A stretch of DNA of 64,000 nt from Anthostomella pinea (taxonomy: Eukaryota > Ascomycota > Sordariomycetes > Xylariales > Xylariaceae), in assembly GCA_963556695.1 (NCBI GenBank), contig CAUWAG010000008.1, positions 1,054,001-1,118,000 on the forward strand, given 5' to 3'. This document shows positions 11,353 to 23,347 of the stretch, piece after piece. The position numbers were made by a program, and so were the translations under genes. Position 1 is the stretch's first letter; every line of letters starts with the position of its first letter. The notes under the pieces were generated by a model. That model had not been told where the DNA came from. It saw only the letters and a list, made by a program, of their open reading frames with translations, and made no database searches.

Positions 11353-12773
11353 ATGATCCTGGGCCCGGTGTCGTATCTGGACTGCATCGTCTTCTGCGTC
11401 TTCCTCGCGCTGCAGCTGCTGATCCACGTCGGCCTCATCGAGACGGTCGGCGTGGTGCTGCAGTGTCTGCCTTTCCTGTGTAAGTCGCTACCTACCCTAC
11501 CTAAACTTCGGTCTGAGCACCATTCATTCAATAAAACGCGGACGCGAGAGACGAACGGGAGCTGATGGCAGAAACGCATTAGTGTTCAAGCTGCCCTACG
11601 GCTTCATCCACGAGCGCTACTTGGTCAAGCCCGCGGACCAGACGCCCTTTGTGCAGCAGGCGTCCCAGTTCGAGGACTTTGTCATCCGCTGCGTTCGATA
11701 TGCCTTCGCCAACGTTCCGCCCAAGGTTGGGAGGGTGTTTTTCTCCAAACCCGTGGCTCTGCCGTTCTTGCGGTTCAGAATGCTGAGGCATGGCTATCTC
11801 AACTGCCCCGTGCACTGGCACGAGTACAATGATGTATGTGCACTTTACTCCTTCGCGACCAAAGTATTGTCTTTTGGATACTCATGCGACCGTGTTATCA
11901 GAAGCGTTTCAAGGGCATCTGGATGATTCAAGATCCGATGAAGAAACCCGACGTCTGCATATACTATGCTCATGGTAAGGGACGACCAACAGGATGAAGC
12001 AAGCATACGTTACTGATAGCAGCGCAGGCGGCGGTTTCTCGATGGGCTCATCGTATTTCTACCTCGAATTTCTTCTCACATGGCTGAGCCTCTTGGGTGA
12101 GGCAGGCTACAGGAATCCAGCAATCTTTGCTCTAGAGTATACACTGGTTCCCGACAGCAGCTTTCCCACACAACTGGAGGAGACAATAGCTGGTTACGAA
12201 CACGTGCTATCTATGACGGGCGATCCGGACAAAGTCTGCCTGAGTGGAGACTCGGCAGGGGCGACTCTTGTCCTCAGCTTGTTGCTGCATTTAGGCAACC
12301 TCGGTCGACATTCGGAGAAGATGGATGGCGTAGGATCCTGGCAACTTGCAAAGCCTGGTTTCGCTGTGCTCATCTCGCCTTGGGTAACGCTAGTATCGGA
12401 CAAGCACCGAAATACTGCTAGCGACTACCTTGACGCCGGACACTTGCATCGATATGCTCATCAGTACTCTGGCCAGGATGCCCCGACGGATGATCCTCTC
12501 CTGTCTCCGGGTGACTGCAGAGATGTTTCCTGGTGGAGAAAAGCCTGTCCAACCAGAGGGATCTATGTGGCGTATGGAGCCGAAGAGGTTTTCGCGCCGG
12601 AAGTAGAAGATTTGGTCAGATTCTTGAAGGATAATGATGTGAAAGTCGGGAGTAGAGAGGAGGCGCGAGGCATCCACGCTTGGCCTGTCGCGTCGTTGTT
12701 CCTTAGCAGCCAGCCCGAGAAACGCCAAAAAGGACTGAAAGCGCTGGTTGGAGAAATTAAAATTAACATATAG
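11353..12773 (+). CDS. Alpha/beta hydrolase, HSL/carboxylesterase type
   Basis: Four exons (11353-11479, 11583-11833, 11902-11974, 12028-12773) encode 398 residues. The N-terminus has one hydrophobic helix (about residues 8-40) that probably anchors it to a membrane. The oxyanion-hole motif HGGGFSMGSS (150-159) is rebuilt exactly across the last intron, which supports the splice. The nucleophile elbow is GDSAG with Ser226, and the C-terminal His is in HAWP (His367). At the acid position, where the hormone-sensitive lipase family usually has Asp, I read GAEEVFAPE, so Glu336 or Glu337 may serve. It probably hydrolyses a carboxylic ester or lipid; the substrate cannot be told from sequence. Neighbours are unrelated housekeeping genes. 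Confidence 0.88.
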
Positions 12774-14603
12774 AGCTGATAGATTCGTACCAAGACGCCT
12801 ACTTGACGTAGTAATAGACCAAAGGTATTCATTGCCTCGCTCTGCGCTCGTATCATGTCAGATTAGATCAAGTAATTCCATCATAGACCGCACAACAGAG
12901 AAGGAACCATAGCGCGTGAGCACTCGGCTTCTAATCTGTTGATAGCTGTGGTCTCCGAAAAGGCTCTTTGCATATTATCATCATCCATGATACGGTGTAC
13001 GCGCATATGACATTGCGATGCTCTCGTCAGTGATTCACGTGCTGCGAGCTGACTGCTCAAGCTACCTTACGCGCTAGCGTACAGGCACTTCGGTTGAGAG
13101 CTCTGGTACCTGCGTTTGCAACCTACCTAACCTTGTCGAGTAGGAAACCATCACTATCAGTAACAGAGACTAAGACGGGATGCCTGCAGCTCTGTGTGCC
13201 AACATCAAGGCTCCCAAACTTGACACTTCTGTCCACTGGTCTCTTGAGTCGCAAAGTAGAGCTTGCTCGGCAAGACTTCGAAGCTTGAGAGCTGTTCCGT
13301 GATTGCATGAAAGCTTGATCAAATGAAGCTTTGGCCATGGTGGGTGACCAGGCTAGGTCGAAGCGTTTCACGACTGCGAGGCGGCCTGCAGCTGTGGCCG
13401 CCTGGTGATCTGCGGAAGCTTGCCTCTCATGACGGGACGGGACACCACCCATGCCGGGCGTGTCGCGTGCATAACACATGCAGAGCCTTGTGGTCACCCC
13501 CACGACTCATGCGTGGCGGCAAGCGGGCAGGCGGCGGGCAGGCAGCGAATAATGCAGGTCGGAGGCGACGATAACAAGTCGAGTCGGGAAACACCTCTCC
13601 ATGTGTGACGACGGGGTGAAGGGTGAAAAAAGAAGAATGCAGTGGAGGTGAGATGGCTGGATGCCTGATGGCTGATGGATTGGATGACGGATGAAGGATG
13701 ATGCACTGGGCCACTGGTGCCAGGTGGCTTCTTCGTCGGTGGCGGTGCAGTCTGCAGTCTGCGGCCGGGTGTCAGTCACAATTACCTTATTAGGGCGACT
13801 AGCCTACTAGCCAGCTGGAATAAGCGTGAACCCCTGATTCGATTCGAGGGATGCTCGAATATAAAACCAGTGGCCCGTCGCCGACCGCCGCCCGTGCTGG
13901 GCCAGAAAAAAGTTGGAGTCCGAACACAGAATCGACCACCGAAGCCACCGAAGCCCGACCGCCCCCTGGTTCGAGAAGCTCAAGCTCGAGCTCGAGCCAA
14001 CCCGAGCCAGCCGCCCATCATCGTTACTACCCCACCTTCACCGCCCGGCAATAAGAATACCTACCTTGACAGCCGACCGACACCTTCCTCTGTCTCTGCC
14101 ACCTGTAGCATCATCATCATGGGCATCTGATTGTATGACTGTAGGAAGGTAGAAGGTAGCAGGCAGCAGGTCGCAGGCACCTTGTGCGATGGGTTGGATG
14201 AGCAGTCACGACTTCAGACTCAACTCCAAGTCTCGAGACCTGCATTAGCCCATCCATCTTCAGTGTTCAAGGCCCATTCGAGACTCTACAGTACCCCATG
14301 TCTGGTTGTTTGTCCCATTCAACAGCCTTGAACCAGCCACACCCACACCCACGCCAGAGTCCAGTACCAAGTCAGCATTGAGAGGAGAGCCGCACAGTCC
14401 GAGTCGTCCTTCCTGCGACCTGAAAGAGACAAAGAAGGCTGCTGGTTACGGTCACTTCTCGACTGAGTACAGTTCAGGATTCCCCACTGGCTGACCCCGC
14501 CATTCCAAGACCGGTGGCTCCCGTGCGCCGTTTGTCCCGCTTTCTTTATTTAATCCTTCTTTTTTTTCACGGCCCTTCCTCTCGCGCCTCTGGCCTCTGG
14601 ACC
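12774..14603. other. Long intergenic / 5' leader region
   Basis: The 1.8 kb between the hydrolase and NC2-alpha holds no gene I can support. A single GGAATAAGCG word, as in the fold-back elements, occurs at 13817, and an ATATAAAA box near 13859. The part from about 13900 is CT/CA-rich, as in fungal promoters and 5' UTRs, and probably contains the NC2-alpha transcription start. Confidence 0.5.
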
Positions 14604-15713
14604 ATGTCAAGAGACAGCTCATCATATGCGCCAAAGTCGCCCGACCTGTCTTCTTTCTACTCAGCATCAAACTCTGCCGCCGACATACACACCGTTGCAC
14701 CGAACCGAACCAGCGCTGCAGGTGCATATCCCTTGCAGCCCCAGGCCTCGGCCCAGACGCAAGCAAACTTGTTACCACAGGCCCAAATTGGACAAGGACA
14801 TCCAGCTCTTCCTCTAGAGGGCGCATACGCTCAATCAGAGCCCCACCACCACCACCACCAACACCAGCAGCAATACTACAATCAATACCACAATAGCTAC
14901 CAGCACCAGCACCAGCAGCATCACCCCCTTGCACAGCAACAGCAACAGCAACCCGCTGCTGCAGCTGCATACATCTCAAACAACGGTCACACATTCAACT
15001 CCTACTCACCTCAGCCCATTCAACATCAGGGACAATACTTCCCGCAGCAGCAAGCACATATTACACAACCGCCTGCGCCTGCGCCTGCACCACCCCAGCT
15101 CGACTACCACTTACAAACCCCGAGTGCCCCCCAGCCATACTACTCGGCCTACACCGACACGCCGTCGTCGACCAGCTACCAACCAATAACGCAACCCCGG
15201 CAATTTCAGAGTCCTCGACAAGACCAGGCCCTCCTTCCAGACCAACCGAAGACCTCGGATACGCGCGACATCATGCCGCCCCGAAAGGCTGCCAAAGCGG
15301 TGAAAGAGGAGGAGATCATGCAGTCGCCTGTCCGAACCAAGTTCCCCACCGCGCGCATAAAGCGAATAATGCAGGCAGATGAGGAAGTTGGCAAGGTCGC
15401 CCAGCAGACGCCCATTGCTGTCGGTAAGGCACTGGAGCTCTTCATGGTGCAGCTCGTCACTAAGAGCGCCGAGGTGGCCAAGGACAAGAACTCGAAACGC
15501 ATCACGGCGCACATGCTCAAGCAAGCAATAGACTCAACCGATCAGTGGGACTTCCTGCAAGATATCGTTGCCAAAGTGGGCGAGGAGAAGGAAGGATCCA
15601 AGAGCGCAGCGAAAGCCAAACAGGAGAGTGAGAGTGAGAGTCACGACGAGCCAGAACCCGCCGAAGTCAAGAAGAAGGCAAGAGGCGGGCGCAAGAAAAA
15701 GGCTGCTTCCTAG
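14604..15713 (+). CDS. BUR6: Negative cofactor 2 alpha subunit (BUR6/DRAP1), long N-terminal extension
   Basis: A single exon encodes 369 residues from ATG 14604 (good ACCATGT context; the frame upstream reaches only a GTG). Residues ~244-325 are a histone fold of the NC2-alpha/NF-YC class: [20 protein letters not shown], then [17 protein letters not shown] and [21 protein letters not shown]2-alpha pairs with NC2-beta (Dr1), binds TBP on DNA and restrains or redistributes RNA polymerase II initiation. The first ~220 residues are low-complexity and rich in His, Gln, Tyr and Pro; yeast and animal proteins lack this. An internal MPPRKAAK at 15273 could give a short, yeast-like form. The C-terminus is acidic then basic ([14 protein letters not shown]), a plausible nuclear localisation signal. 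Confidence 0.9.
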   Translation: MSRDSSSYAPKSPDLSSFYSASNSAADIHTVAPNRTSAAGAYPLQPQASAQTQANLLPQAQIGQGHPALPLEGAYAQSEPHHHHHQHQQQYYNQYHNSYQHQHQQHHPLAQQQQQQPAAAAAYISNNGHTFNSYSPQPIQHQGQYFPQQQAHITQPPAPAPAPPQLDYHLQTPSAPQPYYSAYTDTPSSTSYQPITQPRQFQSPRQDQALLPDQPKTSDTRDIMPPRKAAKAVKEEEIMQSPVRTKFPTARIKRIMQADEEVGKVAQQTPIAVGKALELFMVQLVTKSAEVAKDKNSKRITAHMLKQAIDSTDQWDFLQDIVAKVGEEKEGSKSAAKAKQESESESHDEPEPAEVKKKARGGRKKKAAS

Positions 15714-16871
15714 CAGCTGACGGCAGCGAACTTGGCTTGACTTGACGATTTGACTCGACGGCTAGAACCTGGGCATCATGACGAATGATTTGGTTCATCG
15801 GCGTTTAGAAGCATGGGGGGGGGCATATATCGGCGTTGGCGGTTATGGGCGATCCTGCATTGCTGCTGCTCAGGGAGCTTCCGGAGTAGATATTGGTGCT
15901 AGCGCGGTAGTTATATGGGAGCTGCGTCAGTACTGGGGCTGCTGACGGTTTGCAGCATTCGTAATGGACTATACCTTGGGACGGACCGTCGTCCCTCTCA
16001 CCACTGAAGCCGCTCCGAGTTGTTGATTGACGCAAATTGTGATTTGTGATTTGTGATTTGGCCAAAGTATTGACGTCTTACAGTGCAATCGATCCCTCCC
16101 GCGCAAGAGCCTCAAGCTGTTTCGGGACAACTCTGGCCAAGTGAAGCAGACCGAACCGGAGAGCCGACCGCATGTTCTGGTGTTTTCGTAGTTCGCATGA
16201 GGGCAGGAGGGCTGGTGCTGCTGGTGGTGGTAGACCGCGGCCCCGCTTCCAGTAGTTACCCCTGAATTATGCCCCTGAAAACATGGAAGGGAGTCTAGGG
16301 TACATTAGCAGAAGTAAGATATCTGAACTTGGAGGGCGCTGCATATCGTCCTGGGACAACAATCGTTCGCTCAAGATGGACGACCACGACAGTCACTCTC
16401 AAATAAGTGAAGGGTGTAAAGAAGCAAACTATCAGACGATACTTGGAGAATACGTCGGCGGAAAAGAGCTGTCGGTCAGGCCGGCCCTAGAGCCAGTTAT
16501 CAATCAGCGCAGCAGCCAATCACGCAAGCTTCTGCGCTAAGGACAGCTCTGCGACCGCGGCGGGTGGCAGAAGTGGCAGAAGGGGTCCATCCAATTATCT
16601 GACACTCGCTGGCAGCGCTGGCTTTGGTGCTTGTGCTTGGACAAATGTCAATTCCAATTCCAATTCCAATTCCAATTCCGTCCGTCATTCTGCGAAAGTC
16701 CTGGTATGCGACAAACTGATCACACGAGCACACGAGCACACGAGTACCTGGACACCTGAACCCCCGAGCTTAGCTGTCCCGACAGCCATGATAGACGCCC
16801 TTCCGATGGTCCCTTCGTATGTCCAGTATAGGTGACATGGTTTCTTCCCCTCCGCGCGAAGATAATTCGCC
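15714..16871. other. Intergenic region with short tandem repeats
   Basis: No gene is supported. It contains three TGTGATT units near 16037-16060, a nine-G run near 15815, (AATTCC)5 at 16650-16679 and about three CACGAGCA units near 16721-16744, all upstream of the PI 4-kinase gene. Confidence 0.55.
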
Positions 16872-19800
16872 ATGTCGTGGGATCTGCTCCAGCGCTTTAT
16901 CGAGAGTGATGTTTTCAACCAGAACCCTTTCCTCTCCGTTTCATACCTCTCGTGAGTACTTATAGCCTGTCCGCGTCCTACCAGTCCGCCGCGAGCTCTA
17001 ACCCCGTCTCGTGTGTCTGCAGTCGATATGCAGACCACGTCGGCATCCACTACGTCCTATGTTCGAAGCTCCGGCAGTTCCCCTACGAGGATATCGAGTT
17101 CTTCCTGCCCCAGCTATGCCACCTTATAATCAGCGTCGACAATGAGTCTATGGCCCTGGAGGAGTTTCTGCTGGATCTGTGCGAGGAGTCCGTCACCGCC
17201 GCTCTGCTGGTCAGTTGCCCTGCCCAACCCAAACGACTCGGTAAAGATGAAATGCTGAGTAGTGCTTAGACATTCTGGCTCTTCCAAACCTACCTGCGCG
17301 ACCTCGCCTCGACGCCGCAAGCCCAAGATTTCAAGACCTGCCGGAGAGTCTACAACAAAGTGCAACACATCGTCTTCGGCCATTCCGACGCGGCGCGACA
17401 CGAGAAGATTCAGGAGAACATACTGCCGGTCACAGTCCTGGCGAGTTTTGTTCTAGCGAGCGTTGGACTTCCGATCTTGCCGCAATGGGCTGGCCCGCTT
17501 GCTGTTGCGCAAGCAAGGAAATCCCAACCCGAGGGCGATGTCATATCCGAAGCGAGTCAGGCCATGAAAGTCACAAGGAGCCAGACAGTGACGTTAAACA
17601 GCTCGAGGTCACGGCGGGCGCGAGATGCGATTCGGGTCGGGAGTTTGCCAGATGCGAAAGAGGTTACACAGCCTCCGGAAAGGTCACCCCGTACTATCAT
17701 CTCATCACCGCCGCCCTCCGGGAACAGCATCAATGCCGGTCATGAGGCGCGGAAGCCAGCTGTTATCGACGGCCTAATGATAGACGCTCGTCTGAGCTCC
17801 TCGTCCCTGCCTCTTCCGGAGATGAGATCGCCGAAGATGGTGACTCGACCCGCGACGCCACTATCCGCCAGGCTACCGCGCCCGGTTGAGGGCATCTCAC
17901 GCAGACATTCCCACCATGTGAAGACGCTTCTTACCTTGGCTGAGATGACACCGCAGCACAAAGGCAGGCTACTGCGACAAAACTACTTTCGCGTTCAGAC
18001 ATTGTTCTTGACGGCACTGGAGGACATATCGAATCGACTCGTCATGGTACCAAAGGCGGCTCGTCTGAGCGCGTTGCGAGCTGAGCTTGCACTCATTGCC
18101 AGAGATCTGCCTGCCGAACTAGATATTCCCATTATCTGCCCGCCCACCTTGGTCGATGGTTCACCCTCGAGAAGTCGGCATCACCGTGTCGTGAGAGTCA
18201 ATCCCGCCGAGGCCACAGTTTTGAATAGTGCTGAGAAGGTACCGTATCTTCTGATGGTAGAGATACTCCGCGATGACTTTACATTTGATCCCGTCTCCGT
18301 GGACAATCAACGGTTACTTGGCACGCTTCTGTCCGAACAGGGTGACCGCAAACGAGTCTTCGATCTCTCAGATGCGCACCGCGCCCCGGTTAGCGAGCGG
18401 GTGCCTTCGCCTGTAGTTGACAAGATCGACAGCATATTCGAGCCGACTTCGGGCGACCTAGGGAGTTCGCCAATGCTCAAACCGTCTGATTGGGGCTCAA
18501 ATACTAAAAAGAATGGAAAGGGAGCTGCGCACCGTAAGAGCTTGCCAAACGGTACAACAGATATCTCTGCGATACCCGAACCTACGCCGCAGGACTCGGC
18601 AGGATCGACATCGGGATCCAATAGCCCCGGATCTTTGAAGAAGACGAATATAGCAAGCCAACGCAATACGCCCGGCGATCAGCCAGATTTTTCGGCATTG
18701 GCCACGCACATGCGGACAGCCTCGCAAATGTTGGCTCAGCTTGATGCGACAAGCGGAAAGCGGCCCAGACAGGAAGTCGCCGCCATCAGGTCCAAGATCA
18801 TCGCAAGTATGCAGAGTCTGGAGGAGCAGAGTTTTGACCTGGATGACGCCCAAGGGCCCACATTCGATATGATAATAGGCAAGACGGGCACAGCATCTTC
18901 TGCCTCGGATGCTGGTGACCCTGAAGACGATTTAGATCCAGCAAGCAACCCTAGTGCTGGGGCTGCCAGGATGGAAAACGACGCGATGACTGGAGGAGTC
19001 CAAAGAAAAGGCGATCGAGACGACCCAAGCGCTGCAGTGTTTGGCGAGGCATGGCAGGTCAAGAAGGAACGAATCCGCAAGTCTTCTCCGTACGGCTGGA
19101 TGAAGAACTGGGATCTCGTTAGTGTCATTGTCAAGACGGGGGATGATCTTCGACAAGAGGCGTTTGCCTGCCAACTCATTCAGGTCTGCCACAAGATCTG
19201 GGAAGTTGCGCGCGTTCCTGTCTGGGTTAAGCTCATGCGGATCCTGGTCACCGGCGAGTCCTCGGGGCTCATTGAAACGATCACCAATGGTGTATCGCTT
19301 CATTCGCTGAAGCGGAGCTTGACACTGTCCTCGATCGAGTCTGGGATAAATCCTCGGCGGCGGTTTGCGACGCTCAAGGATCACTGGGTCAAGACCTTTG
19401 GCAAGCCGAATAGTGAGCCGTACAAAGCAGCGGTGGATGCATTCAAGCGCTCACTTGCAGCGTACAGTATGATATCGTACATATTACAGTTGAAGGACCG
19501 GCATAACGGCAACCTACTTATTGACAACGAGGGCCATATAATCCATATTGATTTTGGATTCATGCTGTCGAATTCACCTGGATCGGTTGGATTCGAGGCA
19601 GCTCCCTTCAAATTCACTCAGGAGTATGTCGATGTGCTCGGTGGGGTCGGCTCCCCCGATTACGAGGATTTCAAGGTGTTGTGCAAGCAAGCTTTCCAAG
19701 GTGAGACTCATGTTGGCGGATTTCCTATGGACCATTTCATCTGACACCTTTCAGCGCTACGCCGTTCTGCGGACAACATCATCGACCTTGTAAGTATGAT

Positions 19801-20050
19801 GGGAAGGGACTCGAAGATGCCCTGCTATTCATCCGGTGTGGTGCAAGCTACGGCCACCCTACGGCAGCGCTTCCAGTTGCATCTGAGTGCTGAGGAGGCT
19901 GAGAACTTCGTGGATACCGACCTCGTCGCGAAGTCTCTCGGCAGCTACTACACACGACTGTAAGCATGGCCCGATCTTCCTTTCGTCCGACCGTGTGCTG
20001 ACTTTGCTAGTTATGACACCTTCCAATATCGGACCCAGGGTATATACTAG
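16872..20050 (+). CDS. PIK1: Phosphatidylinositol 4-kinase, Pik1 type (PI4K III-beta)
   Basis: Five exons (16872-16951, 17023-17209, 17270-19700, 19755-19959, 20011-20050) encode 980 residues. It phosphorylates phosphatidylinositol at position 4, and in yeast acts at the Golgi and nucleus in secretion. The N-terminus (MSWDLLQRFIESDVF, then LEEFLLDLCEESV and TFWLFQTYLRDLAS) matches the lipid-kinase-unique and helical region. A long Ser/Pro-rich middle follows. The C-terminal kinase domain has SVIVKTGDDLRQE (~714), the catalytic loop LKDRHNGNLLID (~832), the metal-binding HIDFGFMLS (~850), and a family ending with YYTRLYDTFQYRTQGIY. The last exon is only 40 nt but is required for this conserved C-terminus. 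Length is close to other fungal Pik1 proteins. Confidence 0.95.
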
Positions 20051-21379
20051 GCAGTCAATAGAGACGCACCATAAATGGAGGGAGGCTTTGGTGGAAGATG
20101 ATAGCATTGAGGCATCTGGGCGGCGTTGTAGGCTGATAGACTAACGATTGGAATATCTCCATATCCGAGACATGTTGGTTTGACTGGATCTCGATGTCAT
20201 GAGAGGGGTTGCCAGCATAGAATCGCGAATACAAAGTGGACTTTCTCCATGTACGAAGGCTCGCTCGTTGTCAGGTGGACGTTCATTGCTTTCTGTGGTC
20301 GTGCACGCAGGAGGGACGACGGTAGGAGGAGTAGTGAGTGAGCAGTGGTGGATTCAGTCACTCGGGTTCGTCCATCCAAACTCCCCTTTATCAAGGGCCT
20401 GTTTGGTTGGAACAACCTGCTACCAAGTCTACCCGCACAAGGCAATCAACACACGGTTCAATTCTTGCGCGGTCCTGTCCATTACCCAACCTGACTTGCA
20501 CCTTCAGCCCTGAAAGGTGCGTCTGTTTACTCGCCATTACTTACGCAACACTCACCTTCCACCCTCTTCCACTCTGATCTTGCTCCCTGATACGAATCTT
20601 CCTCAATTTTTCTGTTCCTGGGCCACGCTATCTCGAGTGCCAGATCTAGGCGTGCTTGCACCTTACAGCAGATCCCAGTGACGGTCGCCAACACTGGGGA
20701 GAAAAATCCCATTCATCTCTCCTCAGGCATCTCTCTTCAGGCCTCTCTCAGGTATCTCTCCTCAGGCATCAATACTTCGGCTTTTTTGCTGCCTTTCAAT
20801 TCCATCTCCCACTCACACATTCGGTACTTTGGTCCGGTTCTGCAATTCCATCACGCCTCTTTCTTTCAACTCTGCCCTGGTCTCTTCACCAAGGACCTCG
20901 CCCATCTCCTCAACAAACACTGATTACAACCCTCCTCCTACTTTTACATATCACGCATCCTGCAACACCTGCATTTTCAACTCCATCTTCCACGCACACA
21001 CACATTCGGTATCTTCTTCGGATTCTACAATAAGGTATGTTCCATCTCACCTCTTTTCACCTCTGCATTGGCCTCTTCACCAAGCACATCACCAACCACC
21101 TGAATCCCATGCTTGTCTCCTCAGGCATCAATACTTCAGCTGTTTTCCCCTGCCTTTCGACTCCATCTCCCACTCTCACACACATTCGGTATTTCCACAC
21201 ACCTCTTTCCACCTCTGCCCTGGTCTCTTCACCAAGGACCTCACCCGCCTGCTGAACACGCAGTGACTACAACCCTCCTCCTACTCTCACATATCACACA
21301 TCCTCCTGATTCACCTGCGCACCTACGAAGATTGACCTCAAGTCATAGTGCTACATCCATCTAGCAATCCACCACCACC
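20051..21379. other. Intergenic region / repeat-rich leader
   Basis: The first 700 bases have no feature. From ~20700 the + strand is strongly pyrimidine-rich (CT-tract promoter or 5' UTR style) and contains the three-copy degenerate repeat listed separately, running up to the start codon at 21380. Confidence 0.55.
20766..21302. repeat. Degenerate ~180-bp tandem repeat, three copies
   Basis: The word CACATTCGGTA recurs at 20816, 21001 and 21181, and CTCTTCACCAAG at 20882, 21073 and 21225, in the same order. The two outer units also share GGCATCAATACTTC (20765 and 21124) and TACAACCCTCCTCCTAC. The middle unit is partial. Copies differ at many positions, so this is an old duplication. It lies just upstream of the His-rich protein gene. 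Confidence 0.78.
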
Positions 21380-23347
21380 ATGGATGACTCTTCCGACATC
21401 ATGGCGCACTCCTCGCAGACCGAGCCCGCTACTTCCTCGCCCCGATCTCCCCAGCAGGAGCATCAACAGCAGAAGCCCAAGCGCCGCAAGCAACGCACCT
21501 GGAACGACTTCGAGCTGACGACGGCGCTGGCCCTGATCTGCAAAGGCGAGCACAAGGCGCCGCCTTCGCAGTACAGAAAGCGACGCTACACCGGCCACAC
21601 GAACGGAGACGGAAGCAACGACATGATCTTCTCCTTCGCGACCAAGCTCAACGAGGCCCTCAACGGCGCCGAGCCTGGCAACTACGACCGCGACATACCC
21701 GTGCGCGACGTGCGCGAGCTGCTGGGCGCGCTGGGCCGCCACCGCAAGGGCGCCATGTCGTTCCTGGAGCGCCAGGGCACGCCCATGGTGCTCACGCGCA
21801 CCAAGAAGCGCGTCTTCATGCGCGAGCTCGGGTTTGATGGTAGTATGGAGGAGTGGGTCGTCGGCCAGCGCCGGGAGATGGTGGCCAAGGAGCGCGAGAC
21901 CCGCCGGGGGCGCATCGAGGTCGGCACGGCGAGGCGCGACTCAGATGGCAGGCGGGTGCGCTTCATCCGCTCGGCGCGCGGCGGCGGTGACATTGAGAGA
22001 CGGGGTCATCGTCGGTCGTCGAGTTCGTCTTCTTCTGCGGAAGATGGGGGCATTGAGACGACCTTCAAGACTGCGGCTGGCCATGAGATCGAGCGTTACA
22101 AGCCGGCTGCGGAGAAGCCGCGCGATGCCGATCGTTACGTCCCTGCTGACAAGGAGCGGGAGAAGTCGTCGCCTTCGCAGCAGCGTCGGGACAACACCAG
22201 TGGTCGGGAGAAGAGCAAGTCACCTGACCACAAGGATGGCGTTGCTGCTTCCTCTCAGAGCCGTGGACGTGATGGTGATGAGGGCAAGGGCTCCAAGGAG
22301 CGGGATGTCAGCGGTTCTCGTGCGCCGCCTCGTGCCAAAGGTGAGTCCACACTTGATCTCGAAGATGAGATCATATGTTGATGGTGATGATGATGTTGGC
22401 TGACTGTTCATGGTATAGATGGAGATTCTCCCCCTCACCCATCCAGCAAGCAGGGCAACCAGCCGCCCGAGACGCCTCGCATGGCCGAGATCCAGCGCAT
22501 CATCAACAGCGCCGACCGTCCCCGGGCCAAGCGACCAGAGCATCCCAACTCTGCTGCACCCGCACCCGCACACCATCTACAGCCCCGACACGAGTTCTAC
22601 CAGCCACCCGGCGTCCCCGACTTCTCGCTCCGTCCGCAGTCCATCGGCATGCTGGGCGGCTACAACGTCGACCACGAGGTGAACATGGACATGGCGCCAC
22701 CGCCCGCCCCCTGCGGCGGTGGTGGTAATGGTGGCAACAGCAGCTACGGCGACGTCTTCTCGCCCGCCTCGCCCATGTTTGCGGGCCCGCATAGCATCTA
22801 CGGCGATCTTCGACAGAGCATCCACCCCACGGGGCCCATGTCGCCCAGCATGGCGGCCTCCTCGCCTCAGCACTACGGTCCCCATGCTCACGGTCATGGT
22901 CATGTTCATCATCACGCCCAGGGTCAACCTCATCACGCCCAGGGGCATCATCATCATCACAACCAACATTCGCATCCAGACCATCAACAGCGGCACCGTG
23001 GCTCGCCTCAGCAGCTGCAATATGACGATCCCGTTCGTTACGGTGATGGCCGTGGTATCAGCGGCTTCCAGCCCTTCCAGCTGCATCCACGAAGCGCAGG
23101 AGGCGCACCTGCGTGGAGCCCGTCCAGGCCGACCAGCCCTGCGGAGCCGACGTCGACGAGTCCCTACCATCAGTACTCGCCTACGAGCCCGGCGCAGGCG
23201 ACTGGTCCGTACCATCATCAGCAGGAGTATCAGCATCAGCATCGGGGATGGGGTGCTGGACCGAAGCACGGGGGCTATGGGCAGACAACTGATCCGGGCG
23301 CGGCTTTTGGTGAGCGTCGCAGAATGGTGGACGGTGGCCGTCATTGA
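21380..23347 (+). CDS. Unrecognised conserved-looking protein, Arg/Ser- and His-rich
   Basis: Two exons (21380-22340, 22419-23347; 78-nt intron) encode 629 residues from an ATG in CACC context. I do not recognise the family. Residues ~35-175 look folded: RKQRTWNDFELTTALALICK, then NDMIFSFATKLNEAL, DIPVRDVRELLGALGRHRKG and KKRVFMRELGFDGSMEEWV. The rest is disordered: a Ser/Arg/Glu-rich middle (RRGHRRSSSSSSSAED and several KEREK-like stretches), then a Gly/Pro/His-rich tail with HHHAQGQPHHAQGHHHHH and repeated Tyr-His-Gln words. The basic, TWNDFE-containing start might be a small DNA- or chromatin-binding fold, but that is only a guess. Codon use and GC-rich third positions support real coding. 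Confidence 0.72.

Noticed and set aside
14514..14603. N-terminal extension of NC2-alpha with a hydrophobic, signal-like stretch
   Set aside because: It begins at GTG with no ATG; a secretion-like leader is inconsistent with a nuclear histone-fold protein.
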